Under the pieces are notes generated by a model that saw only the letters and a program-made list of their open reading frames with translations, made no database searches and had not been told where the DNA came from. Of a DNA stretch of 64,000 nucleotides, positions 32,268 through 39,719 are shown one piece after another. Numbering within the stretch: position 1 is the first letter of the stretch; each line of letters opens with the position of its first letter. The position numbers and the translations under genes are program-made. Source of the DNA: Scatolibacter rhodanostii (GTDB taxonomy: Bacteria > Bacillota > Clostridia > Oscillospirales > Acutalibacteraceae); contig NZ_FZLO01000002.1 in assembly GCF_900197595.1 (NCBI RefSeq), forward strand, positions 124,001-188,000. Direction: 5' to 3'.

Positions 32268-34271
32268 TTAGGCGTTTATAGCAACAAGCTTGTTTGCTAG
32301 CTCTGTTACTTTATTGCGAGATATTGGAGCATTGGTATCGTCTTCTAAAGAAGATATTTGAGTGAAATCTATCTTTAGTCGTTCAAGTAAAAAACTATGA
32401 CGGGCTTCAAAAGCTTGAAAAATATCATCCCAGGACAAGGCGTATATTTCAAAATTACCAATTATATCGACAAGTCCTTTCTTGCCATGTTGCTCAAAGT
32501 TGGCATACTTTGTTTTTACTTCATCATCAATAGTTGCACATACCGCAAAAAAACGCCAAGTTCTGTTAATGCCGCTAAAACGAGGCTCTTTTCGTATGGT
32601 AGTTGCATAACGTACAACTTGGTTGTAGACATCAAGAGATAAATTTACATAGGGAGCTTTCAATTCAATAATTAGCATTTCACTACTTAAATCTTCTTGT
32701 ACCCTTTGTGTGTATAAAAAGACATCTATTCTCTGTAGCGTTTCTTGAGGCGAAAGGGTCGAAACAGTAGTGTTTCCTGCGGATTCTGTGACCTTTTCGA
32801 ACTCCTGCAACGAGGTTTTCATGTTTTTATCAGCAGTCAGTAAATGATACTGCTCACCAAAAAGCCAAAAATGTTGCTCAATAATTTTTTGAATATGATC
32901 TCTCTCGTTTGTAAAAGAGGTCATATCGAAAACCATACTTTTAAGATTTTCAACAACTGAAATGCGTTTTTCAATTATGCTTATTGCTTCAATAATATAC
33001 TGCAAATTTGTGCGCTGTAACACCTCTGCAAAGCTTTTTCTCTGCTCTGGAGTCAGATTTACAACTTGCTCAATTATTTGAAGTACATTCTCCCGCTCTT
33101 CAGAAGATAACAACAAATTCAAGAATCCTAAAATTGATTTTTCTTGCGTATCATTTAGCTTGTGAAAAATCTTAGGTTCTGTACAATACAATTCACGAGT
33201 GACTTGTTGAAAATCTTTTTTTCGTAGTTGTCCGTATACATCCTCGCTAAAAGAGGGGAAATTCCCATTCTTTTCCATTTCCATCAAGCGTTGGTCTGCC
33301 TTTAAGACTAAAAATGATTTAAGTGCTTCTGAAATGAGAGAGATGATTTTTTTCTTTAGAGCACGCAATATAATTCGTTGGCCGCTTTCCTGTTCAAGTG
33401 CTAATTGGCTTTCCTCAATATCTTGCGGGAAAAACATGCCCGGTCTAAAATATTCCGATGATACAAATACAGCATGAGAGAACCCAACAGTATTTTTATT
33501 GAAAGATGTATTTTCAACGGCTACAATTTCACCGTTTTGAGTGCGATAAAAGATTTTTGATGCGTTAGCTACATTTTTGCGCCAGATAATTATATTTATT
33601 TCAAACTCATAATTTTCAATTAAAGCCGTCTGGGTAGTGCTTAGGTCAGTATTAATGTAGTGGGAAACATCAAGTTCTATGCCCATATACTCAAGAGAAA
33701 AGTTTTTATCTTTATTCAGATATAGAAACCATGCAAATTCTTCAAGGAGCTTTTGACGCATATTGGTGTAAGAAAGTTGGTCTGTTGTTCTTGCATCGGA
33801 AATAGGAAACTCAACCGTAGTTCCAGTCTGCTCATGTTCTTGAGTAATGGATGGTTCATCTGTAATAAATTTTGACCTATCCATAGAATCAGTTTTTATA
33901 CTAAACCTTTGATAGATATCATTATTTTTATAAACTGTCTTCCATTCCGCAGAGGAAGCAAAGCACAAATATGAAAAACGTCCCTTACCTTTATTCACTT
34001 GTGATTTTATTCTAATGCTAGATTCATTTTTAATAGAAGAAAGAAAAGTTCCAAATGTTTCACTTAGATTCTCATAAACAATGCCCGTCCCATTGTCAAC
34101 AACTTCGATAGACATAGCCTCTCTTAACGGGATACCCTTTTGCCTTACAGCTACTTTGCTTGCACCTGATTCAAACCCATTCCAAATATATTCGCAAATC
34201 GCATCTTTACAATCTTTGGGAAGTCCTGCTCTATCAAAGCTAGTATTGTTAAGAGCTACCTGTAATTCCAC
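32268..34271 (-). CDS. GHKL-ATPase fused to a PD-(D/E)XK nuclease (candidate defence protein)
   Basis: A 667-residue protein. Residues 1-200 form a GHKL (Hsp90/MutL/MORC-like) ATPase: N-box CEYIWNGFESGAS (Glu27, Asn31), VVDNGTGI (Asp59, Gly61, Gly63) and NKGKGRFSY (about 94-100). The middle is helical. The C-terminus has a nuclease core like Shedu/DUF4263: Asp516 in QRIDVFLY, then Glu536-x-Lys538 in IIELKAP. ATP-gated DNA cleavage against invading DNA is a reasonable inference; I know no named system with exactly this architecture. The start is GTG 34271 with GGAGG eleven bases upstream. It is low-GC cargo on the minus strand between mobC and palindrome copy 15. Confidence 0.8.
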   Translation of the reverse strand: MELQVALNNTSFDRAGLPKDCKDAICEYIWNGFESGASKVAVRQKGIPLREAMSIEVVDNGTGIVYENLSETFGTFLSSIKNESSIRIKSQVNKGKGRFSYLCFASSAEWKTVYKNNDIYQRFSIKTDSMDRSKFITDEPSITQEHEQTGTTVEFPISDARTTDQLSYTNMRQKLLEEFAWFLYLNKDKNFSLEYMGIELDVSHYINTDLSTTQTALIENYEFEINIIIWRKNVANASKIFYRTQNGEIVAVENTSFNKNTVGFSHAVFVSSEYFRPGMFFPQDIEESQLALEQESGQRIILRALKKKIISLISEALKSFLVLKADQRLMEMEKNGNFPSFSEDVYGQLRKKDFQQVTRELYCTEPKIFHKLNDTQEKSILGFLNLLLSSEERENVLQIIEQVVNLTPEQRKSFAEVLQRTNLQYIIEAISIIEKRISVVENLKSMVFDMTSFTNERDHIQKIIEQHFWLFGEQYHLLTADKNMKTSLQEFEKVTESAGNTTVSTLSPQETLQRIDVFLYTQRVQEDLSSEMLIIELKAPYVNLSLDVYNQVVRYATTIRKEPRFSGINRTWRFFAVCATIDDEVKTKYANFEQHGKKGLVDIIGNFEIYALSWDDIFQAFEARHSFLLERLKIDFTQISSLEDDTNAPISRNKVTELANKLVAINA

Positions 34272-34366
34272 AATTACTTACACCTCCACTATTCGAGATT
34301 AGGAATTATCGTTAATATAAATATGATTATACATTTATTTTCTGAAACTAACAACAAAAATTTGGC

Positions 34367-34391
34367 ACTTCGGGCCAACTTGGCCCGAAGT
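34367..34391. repeat. ICE palindrome copy 15
   Basis: Consensus, centre C. On the start side of the GHKL gene; right border of that cargo. Confidence 0.92.
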
Positions 34392-34416
34392 GATAGGACA
34401 AGATTGGTGCGGCTTT

Positions 34417-34452
34417 GACAACATTGTGTTCATTGTCTGGATGCCCCATACT
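34417..34452 (+). promoter_or_regulatory. Promoter with GACAACATTGT operator-like motif (copy 1)
   Basis: GACAACATTGTGTTC, then CATACT at 34447, exactly 30 bases after the motif start. TTGTGT at 34424 is placed 17 bases before CATACT as a -35. Same layout as at 34713 and 40983. Drives the 34480 small gene. Confidence 0.5.
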
Positions 34453-34479
34453 GTAAAAAACTTGACAAGGAGGGCTACC

Positions 34480-34659
34480 ATGCCAGATTACAAGGAAATG
34501 TACTTAACCATAATGAGAGCTGCCAATAAAGCATTGAAACTCAATCAAGAAGCTATAGAGCATATTATCTATGCTCAACAGCAAACGGAGGATATGTATA
34601 TCAAAGCGGACGATACTCCACTTTCCATTCTTCCACCAAATATGGAAATACAAGAATAG
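34480..34659 (+). CDS. Small ICE protein of unknown function
   Basis: A 59-residue, mostly helical, soluble protein (MPDYKEMYLTIMRAANKALK at the start). CAAGGAGGG lies before the ATG. It has its own promoter with the shared GACAACATTGT motif, 28 bases upstream. Small proteins like this recur before the CD1845 gene in related ICEs; no function is known. Confidence 0.6.
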   Translation: MPDYKEMYLTIMRAANKALKLNQEAIEHIIYAQQQTEDMYIKADDTPLSILPPNMEIQE

Positions 34660-34712
34660 TTACACTCACGGATTGCTTTTAGCTGACTTTAAGCCAAGAT
34701 CGGTGCGGCCTC

Positions 34713-34748
34713 GACAACATTGTTGTCCTCTTTCCCGCATGGTAAAAT
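34713..34748 (+). promoter_or_regulatory. Promoter with GACAACATTGT operator-like motif (copy 2)
   Basis: Here the motif is a perfect palindrome, GACAACA-T-TGTTGTC. TTGTTG at 34720, 17-base spacer, TAAAAT at 34743, followed by ATAGGT as at copy 3. The preceding CAAGATCGGTGCGGC is also repeated before copy 1. Drives the CD1845-like gene. Confidence 0.6.
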
Positions 34749-34800
34749 ATAGGTAGGATAAACAATCTAACTTATGTTTTTAAGAAAGGGGCTTTGTATT

Positions 34801-35094
34801 ATGAAAATAATCGGCAAAATTATTGCTATACCATTTATGATTGTGCTGACCCTGTTTGGCGCAATGACACGATTTCTCTTTTGCTTTGCTTCATCAATTC
34901 TTACCGTTATATCGGGCATTTTAGGTCTACTGGCTATTGCCATGTTTGTTACAGGCTGTATGTTGAACAACTGCATATGGGTAATGGTATTTGCTTTCCT
35001 GCTTTCCCCCTTTGGAATACAGGCTATTGCGGAGTGGTTGATTGATGGAGTAAACGGCATAAGCAACCGGCTCCGGTTCTACATTATGGACTAA
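34801..35094 (+). CDS. CD1845-family membrane protein
   Basis: A 97-residue protein with three membrane segments (about 7-28, 31-53, 60-80), identical in plan to the CD1845 family found before the relaxase gene in clostridial ICEs. AAGAAAGGGG precedes the ATG. It may help anchor the relaxosome at the membrane (inference). It has a dedicated promoter at 34713-34748. Confidence 0.75.
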   Translation: MKIIGKIIAIPFMIVLTLFGAMTRFLFCFASSILTVISGILGLLAIAMFVTGCMLNNCIWVMVFAFLLSPFGIQAIAEWLIDGVNGISNRLRFYIMD

Positions 35095-35118
35095 CAGAAA
35101 TTGTATAAGTGCCGGACG

Positions 35119-35143
35119 ACTTCGGGCCAACTTGGCCCGAAGT
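35119..35143. repeat. ICE palindrome copy 16
   Basis: Consensus, centre C. Between the CD1845-like gene and the relaxase gene, followed by AGGAAAGGAGG. Confidence 0.92.
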
Positions 35144-35171
35144 TATTTTTTGCAGGAAAGGAGGGCCGCAC

Positions 35172-36572
35172 ATGGCGACAACCTACTTTAAGCCCCACCA
35201 TATCAGCAGGGGCGAAACGATAGCACAGTCTATGAAAGACCGTTTTGACTACGGACAGAATCCCGAAAAAACACAGGGCGGCGATTTGGTTCTTGCCTAT
35301 GAGTGCGACCCGAAAACCGCAGATGCAGAGTTCCTTTTAAGCAAGGCCAAGTACAAGGCCATCACAGGCCGGGAGCAGAAAAAGGACGAGGACATTTTGT
35401 GCTATCAGGTGCGACAGTCTTTTGTCCCCGGCGAAGTGGATTCCGAAATGGCACTTCAAATCGGATATGATTTCGCCATGCGTTGGACAAAGGGCAAACA
35501 CGCCTTTTTTGTAGTTTCCCATGTTGACCGCCCCCACCCTCATGTGCATATCTACTACAATTCAACTACTCTCGATTGCACAAGGAAGTTTCGGGATTTT
35601 CTTGGCTCGGCCCGTGCGGTTCGGCGGCTCTCTGACCGTATCTGCCTTGAAAACGGACTTTCCTATATCGCCAATCCCAAGCCGAAAAGTAAGGGGAAAT
35701 ACAGGCATTACGGGCAATGGCTCAGCGGCAACAAAACGCCTACCTTTCAAGAGCGCCTAAAAGCGCAGATTGACATTTGCCTTACGGAAAAGCCGCCCGA
35801 TATGGACAGCTTTTTGCAGGCAATGGTTACCGCTGGATTTGAGGTTAAGCACAGGCGAGGCGGTGGGATTAGCTTCCGCACCGAGGGGCAGGAACGCTTT
35901 ACACAGCTTCGTGCCGCTACGCTTGGCAAGGGTTACGGCTTAGAGGATATACAGGCGGCGATTGAGGGCCGGGCCGCTCCTATGGAACGGCGCAAGGTAA
36001 ATCTGATTGTGGATATTCAGTCCCGGATTAAAGCCGGGAAAGGCCCTGCTTACGAACAGTGGGCCAAGATATATAACCTGAAGCAGATGGCGGCGGCGTT
36101 ACAGTATTTGCAGGAAAACGGCTTGATGGATTATGCCGATTTGGAGCAAAAAGCCACACAAGCGGCAGACCGTTTTCATATGCTTTCAGACAGTATAAAA
36201 TCCACCGAAGCCGCCATGCGTACCAACACGGAATTAAAGGCGGCGGTTGTGGATTACGCTAAGACCCGGCCTGTTTTCGAGGGGTACAAGGCGGCGAAGT
36301 ACAGCAGGAAATACCTTGCGGAGCATGAAGCGGATATTGCCGCCTACCGGGCGGCAAGGGCTACTATGGATAGGCTTGTGAACGGTTTCAAGCTCCCCAA
36401 AATGGATACGCTCAAATCAGAGTTTCAGCGGTTGGCTGCTAATAAGAAAAAAGCTTACCGGGAGTACCGGGAAGCCAAAAAGGATATGCAGGAAATTATA
36501 ACGGTAAAAAGCAATATAGACCATCTGCTCGGCTTGACAGACGGACAGAAAAATAAGGAAATGGAGCGATAG
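35172..36572 (+). CDS. Relaxase (MobA/VirD2-like)
   Basis: A 466-residue relaxase that nicks oriT and pilots the strand into the recipient. The metal-binding triad region SHVDRPHPHVHIYYN is near residues 116-130, with the probable catalytic tyrosine in the N-terminal region. The C-terminal half is helical and ends in a coiled-coil-like Lys/Arg/Glu segment. The ATG at 35172 follows GGAAAGGAGG. It matches the relaxases of Tn1549-type ICEs in length and motif. Confidence 0.92.
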   Translation: MATTYFKPHHISRGETIAQSMKDRFDYGQNPEKTQGGDLVLAYECDPKTADAEFLLSKAKYKAITGREQKKDEDILCYQVRQSFVPGEVDSEMALQIGYDFAMRWTKGKHAFFVVSHVDRPHPHVHIYYNSTTLDCTRKFRDFLGSARAVRRLSDRICLENGLSYIANPKPKSKGKYRHYGQWLSGNKTPTFQERLKAQIDICLTEKPPDMDSFLQAMVTAGFEVKHRRGGGISFRTEGQERFTQLRAATLGKGYGLEDIQAAIEGRAAPMERRKVNLIVDIQSRIKAGKGPAYEQWAKIYNLKQMAAALQYLQENGLMDYADLEQKATQAADRFHMLSDSIKSTEAAMRTNTELKAAVVDYAKTRPVFEGYKAAKYSRKYLAEHEADIAAYRAARATMDRLVNGFKLPKMDTLKSEFQRLAANKKKAYREYREAKKDMQEIITVKSNIDHLLGLTDGQKNKEMER

Positions 36573-36604
36573 CGACATGACGCAACATGAGGTGCAACGC
36601 ACCG

Positions 36605-36629
36605 ATTTCGGGCCAAGTTGGCCCGAAAT
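36605..36629. repeat. ICE palindrome copy 17 (variant)
   Basis: Arm ATTTCGGGCCAA, centre G, right arm TTGGCCCGAAAT: the second base and its partner changed together, keeping symmetry. Lies after the relaxase gene. Confidence 0.9.
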
Positions 36630-36931
36630 TGCAGGGTTTGGGGAAGGCACTCCCCAACAAGCAGTTTTGAGGATTTCCCGTAAAGGAAAATCCTCAAAAC
36701 GTGCAACTGTGGCCACAGTTGCCCTGCTTGCCGTTTAGCGGAAAGCCTAAAAAACGCTCAATATGAGTATGCAATCTGCACCAAATAGATTTCGTTCTTA
36801 TATGAATATATGAACTGCTTTTTTGTCATAGACAGCGATTGTGTTTACATATGAGGACATGAAAAGAGAAAAGAAATACAAAATATTATGTTATAGTATA
36901 TATAACAAATTTCACAAATGGGTGTTGATAT
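36630..36931. other. Gene-free region with two more strong hairpins
   Basis: GTTTTGAGGATTT (36664-36676) pairs with AAATCCTCAAAAC (36688-36700), a likely terminator. It is followed at once by a perfect 20-bp palindrome made of GCAACTGTGG and CCACAGTTGC (36703-36722). The remainder up to the AraC gene is AT-rich and presumably holds that gene's promoter. Confidence 0.65.
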
Positions 36932-37810
36932 ATGGAGTGGTTAAAACGATTTTCACAAGCAATTGATTATATTGAGCAAAATCTTGACAGCGAAATTAGC
37001 TATGATGAAGCTGCTAAGATTGCTTGTTGTTCAACAAATTATTTTCAACGAATGTTTTCTTATGTTGTAGGACTACCTCTTTCGGAGTATATCCGACAGA
37101 GGCGTATGACCCAAGCGGCTTTTGATTTGCAAAATGGACAAGAAAAGATACAGGATATTGGTACAAAATATGGTTATGTATCTCCTGCATCATTTCATCG
37201 TGCTTTTCAGGCGGTTCACGGTGTATCTCCATCAGCAGCGCGATTACCCGGCACCGAACTTAATTCTTACCCACAACTACACTTTTCGGTATCAATTAGT
37301 GGTACGAATGGGCTTCGTTATCGAATGGAGAAACGGGAAGCAATGCGGTTTGTGGGTGTTACGCTGCCTTTACCAAACAATATATCTCAATACGAGAAGC
37401 ATTACGGTAAGTTTTGGAAAGAGTCAGCCGCTAATGGTACACTACGCAAGGTAATTGAATTTGGTGGTGATATAGATTCAACCGTCTGCGGACTAATAAG
37501 TGACATTGACCCTCAAAATCCAGTATATTACCTTGCAGTTCAAACGGATAAGCCTAAACCACGCAATATGTCAGAGATTGTGATACCAGCCACAAGGTGG
37601 GCTGTGTTCACATACTTTGGAAGGCAACTGCTGACATATGAGGAAGCGAATAAACGCTTTTTTACTGAGTGGCTACCATTTACAGATTATGAAGTAGCTC
37701 AAACTGCCGAGATGAAGGTATATCCTGCTCGCGAGGTATTCACACAGCCTTTTGAATATTGTTCAAAGTGTGAATTTTGGATAGCTGTTAAGAACGAACA
37801 GGAGGAATAA
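36932..37810 (+). CDS. AraC-family regulator with GyrI-like ligand domain
   Basis: A 292-residue transcription factor. The N-terminal 110 residues hold the AraC double helix-turn-helix (YFQRMFSYVVGLPLSEYIRQ, then YGYVSPASFHRAFQAVHGVSP). The C-terminal 160 residues are a GyrI-like small-molecule-binding domain (FVGVTLPL and WAVFTYFGRQLLTY). This build is typical of activators of drug or metabolite response genes. It heads a three-gene operon with an N-formylglutamate amidohydrolase-like protein and a FolT-like S component, and so may sense their substrate. The operon is flanked by palindrome copies 17 and 18. Confidence 0.85.
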   Translation: MEWLKRFSQAIDYIEQNLDSEISYDEAAKIACCSTNYFQRMFSYVVGLPLSEYIRQRRMTQAAFDLQNGQEKIQDIGTKYGYVSPASFHRAFQAVHGVSPSAARLPGTELNSYPQLHFSVSISGTNGLRYRMEKREAMRFVGVTLPLPNNISQYEKHYGKFWKESAANGTLRKVIEFGGDIDSTVCGLISDIDPQNPVYYLAVQTDKPKPRNMSEIVIPATRWAVFTYFGRQLLTYEEANKRFFTEWLPFTDYEVAQTAEMKVYPAREVFTQPFEYCSKCEFWIAVKNEQEE

Positions 37811-37817
37811 TGATTAT

Positions 37818-38621
37818 ATGGATTTATTCAATCTTCACAATGCGGACAACCATAAATGTCCTGTAATAGTGAGTATACCGCATAGCGGCACATTTGTACC
37901 AAATGATATACGTTCAGGCATGTTACAGTCAGTCGTTTTATCTAATGTTGATTGGTTCTTAAAAGAACTGTATGACTTTTTACCTGATATGGGTATCACG
38001 GTTATATCCTCTAATATCAGCCGATATGTTATTGACCTTAATCGCGATAAAACAGAGGACATAAATGGTGAGGACTTCTGGACAAAGCTGGTACACACTC
38101 ATAATACATTTGGGAATCCCCTGTACTCTAGGCCCTTGCGCCCTGACGAAATTCAAGGACGCCTGAAACAGTATTATGACCCATATCATACTGCATTGGA
38201 AAAGCTAATTAAAGAAAAGTTACGTTTTTATAATAAGGTATTACTTTTAGACCTGCATAGCTTTTGTGTGGATTTTATTGAGGGAGCCAACGAGGACATC
38301 AGTTTATCCAATTACAATAATCAATCATCAACAACACAATCCATCGAAGCCTTGCGTGACATACTGGCGGAGCAAGGATATAAGGTAGGAGTTAACGTCA
38401 TTCGTGGTCGATATATCCTGAAAAACTATAAGAAAATTTTTAGAGATAATATCGACTGTATTCAAATGGAGTTACGCTATTCGCAATACATTGACAATTG
38501 TTACTATGGAGAAGAAGAATTGAACAGCTGGAACACAGACCTTTTTATAGGTGCAAAGGCCAAACTACAGACTGCATTTACTAAGCTGTTCAATGAAATG
38601 GAGGGAAAAAATGAATTTTAA
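37818..38621 (+). CDS. N-formylglutamate amidohydrolase-like protein
   Basis: A 267-residue hydrolase of the N-formylglutamate amidohydrolase (FGase/HutG) family, zinc-dependent. Motifs: VSIPHSGTFVP, YVIDLNRDKTED and LLLDLHSF, which contribute metal ligands. Classical members end histidine degradation by releasing formate from N-formylglutamate. Here no hut genes are nearby; the neighbours are an AraC/GyrI regulator and a folate-type ECF S component, so the true substrate may be another acyl-glutamate, such as a folate-related compound (inference). It overlaps the next gene by eleven bases. Confidence 0.8.
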   Translation: MDLFNLHNADNHKCPVIVSIPHSGTFVPNDIRSGMLQSVVLSNVDWFLKELYDFLPDMGITVISSNISRYVIDLNRDKTEDINGEDFWTKLVHTHNTFGNPLYSRPLRPDEIQGRLKQYYDPYHTALEKLIKEKLRFYNKVLLLDLHSFCVDFIEGANEDISLSNYNNQSSTTQSIEALRDILAEQGYKVGVNVIRGRYILKNYKKIFRDNIDCIQMELRYSQYIDNCYYGEEELNSWNTDLFIGAKAKLQTAFTKLFNEMEGKNEF

Positions 38622-39183
38622 CAAAACACAGAAAATAGCTTATGTAGCCTTGCTTATTGCATTACAAGTAGTATTGGGACGCTTTGCTGGTATTATGACA
38701 CCCATTGTGTCAATCAGCTTTTCTTTTGTACCATTGGTGATAAATGCAATCGTATTTGGACCAGTTTGTGCAACTGCTAGTTCAGCTATTGCTGATATTA
38801 TCGGAGCACTTTTATTTCCGCAAGGCTTAGGAATCTATTTTCCCGGTTATACCGTGTCTGCCGCTCTTAATGGACTAATATATGGCCTCATACTTTACCG
38901 CAAACCCAAACAATTGTGGCGTATAAGTTTAGCTTGTATTATCCAAGGCTTATCTATTAGCTTAGGGTTAAGTACATATTGGGTATACATGATGACAGGG
39001 AAAGGCTATCTAGCAGTATTACCGACGCGTATCTTACAAAATGCAATTATGGTTCCAGTAAAAATATTTGTAATCTGGATTCTTGTTTACCGCCTTACAT
39101 CGTATCTACAAAAATTTTCTTTACTTGGAATTGATAATTGCAAAAGCAAAAAGCATGTAGAGCCTTTGGATAAAAATTTGTAA
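38611..39183 (+). CDS. FolT-like ECF transporter S component
   Basis: A 190-residue membrane protein with five to six helices, similar to folate-family S components: ALLIALQVVLGRFAGIMTPI, then FSFVPLVINAIVFGPVCA and LLFPQGLGIYFPGYT. S components bind a vitamin and need the shared EcfA-EcfA'-EcfT module, which is not encoded in this window and must come from the host. GAGGGAAAA precedes ATG 38611. The gene ends the AraC operon. An ICE-borne S component gives the recipient a new uptake specificity, probably folate or a pterin-like compound. Confidence 0.8.
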   Translation: MNFNKTQKIAYVALLIALQVVLGRFAGIMTPIVSISFSFVPLVINAIVFGPVCATASSAIADIIGALLFPQGLGIYFPGYTVSAALNGLIYGLILYRKPKQLWRISLACIIQGLSISLGLSTYWVYMMTGKGYLAVLPTRILQNAIMVPVKIFVIWILVYRLTSYLQKFSLLGIDNCKSKKHVEPLDKNL

Positions 39184-39226
39184 TATTTTCAATATAATAA
39201 AACATGAAATTACTCCCCATGCCGCC

Positions 39227-39376
39227 ATGCCAGCGGAAAAGAAAAAAACCGTTGTTCGGCGGGGGATTCGTTATGCCCTAATAACTGTATTATCAAAGAA
39301 TAGCGGTTTTGAGAAAATCAAAGCCGCTATTCTGCGTATTTATGAATCTTGTAGCAGGCACTGTGTTATAGCTTAG
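39227..39376 (+). CDS. Possible 49-residue leader peptide
   Basis: A short basic ORF (MPAEKKKTVVRRGIRYALIT at the start, SCSRHCVIA at the end) without a clear ribosome binding site. It covers segments 1 and 2 and ends inside segment 3 of an attenuator-like structure (39297-39416). It may be a leader peptide or a decayed gene piece. Confidence 0.35.
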   Translation: MPAEKKKTVVRRGIRYALITVLSKNSGFEKIKAAILRIYESCSRHCVIA

Positions 39377-39416
39377 CGGCTTTAGGATAGGAGGTTCTTA
39401 TGTATCCGAAGCCGCT
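39297..39416 (+). promoter_or_regulatory. Four-segment attenuator-like leader
   Basis: Segment 1 AGAATAGCGGTTTTGA (39297-39312), segment 2 TCAAAGCCGCTATTCT (39318-39333), segment 3 TAGCGGCTTT (39374-39383), segment 4 AAGCCGCT (39409-39416). 1 pairs with 2 (16 bp, one wobble), 2 with 3 (10 bp perfect), 3 with 4 (8 bp perfect). The 3-4 loop holds an AGGAGG ribosome binding site and ATG 39400. This is the 1:2 / 2:3 / 3:4 topology of attenuators. Confidence 0.5.
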
Positions 39417-39465
39417 GATAAATGTTCGGGAGGAACCGTTACCTTATCGTGACGGTTTGGCGTAG
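39400..39465 (+). CDS. 21-residue peptide with a strong ribosome binding site
   Basis: MYPKPLINVREEPLPYRDGL plus Ala, preceded by GGATAGGAGGTTCTT. The start lies in the loop of the 3-4 hairpin, so translation could be controlled by structure. The ribosome binding site is better than those of many real genes here. No known family. Confidence 0.4.
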   Translation: MYPKPLINVREEPLPYRDGLA

Positions 39466-39618
39466 CTGATGTTTTAAGGCTATATAATTTCAGAAAATTA
39501 TATCAAAAAATGGGCGGCTACTGCGCCTATTTTTTATTCGACACCTTTCGTGCATATTTGCGCAAAGGTGTTTTTTTGTACCCTTTTTTCACTAATAACG
39601 TATGGGACACGCTCTATC

Positions 39619-39643
39619 ACTTCGGGCCAACTTGGCCCGAAGT
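39619..39643. repeat. ICE palindrome copy 18
   Basis: Consensus, centre C. Rightmost copy; 76 bases before the sigma-like gene. No copy occurs in the last 3.1 kb of the ICE. Confidence 0.92.
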
Positions 39644-39719
39644 TCCGTACCGCTGTCGTTCTCCTCCTATTCCATTTTGATTCGCCAGCCCCTAAAAAAT
39701 CGAAATGGAGGAATGTCTT

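Noticed and set aside
35109-35171. Upstream extension of the relaxase ORF
   Set aside because: The extension is translated palindrome 16; ATG 35172 has GGAAAGGAGG and the family-like N-terminus.
13791-39643. CRISPR array as explanation of the 25-bp repeats
   Set aside because: Copies are irregularly spaced by hundreds to thousands of bases, often between or inside genes, and there are no cas genes.
13791-39643. Simple rho-independent terminators as the full explanation of the palindromes
   Set aside because: Most copies lack a T run and many lie before ribosome binding sites or inside coding sequence; only copies 5 and 14 look like plausible terminators.
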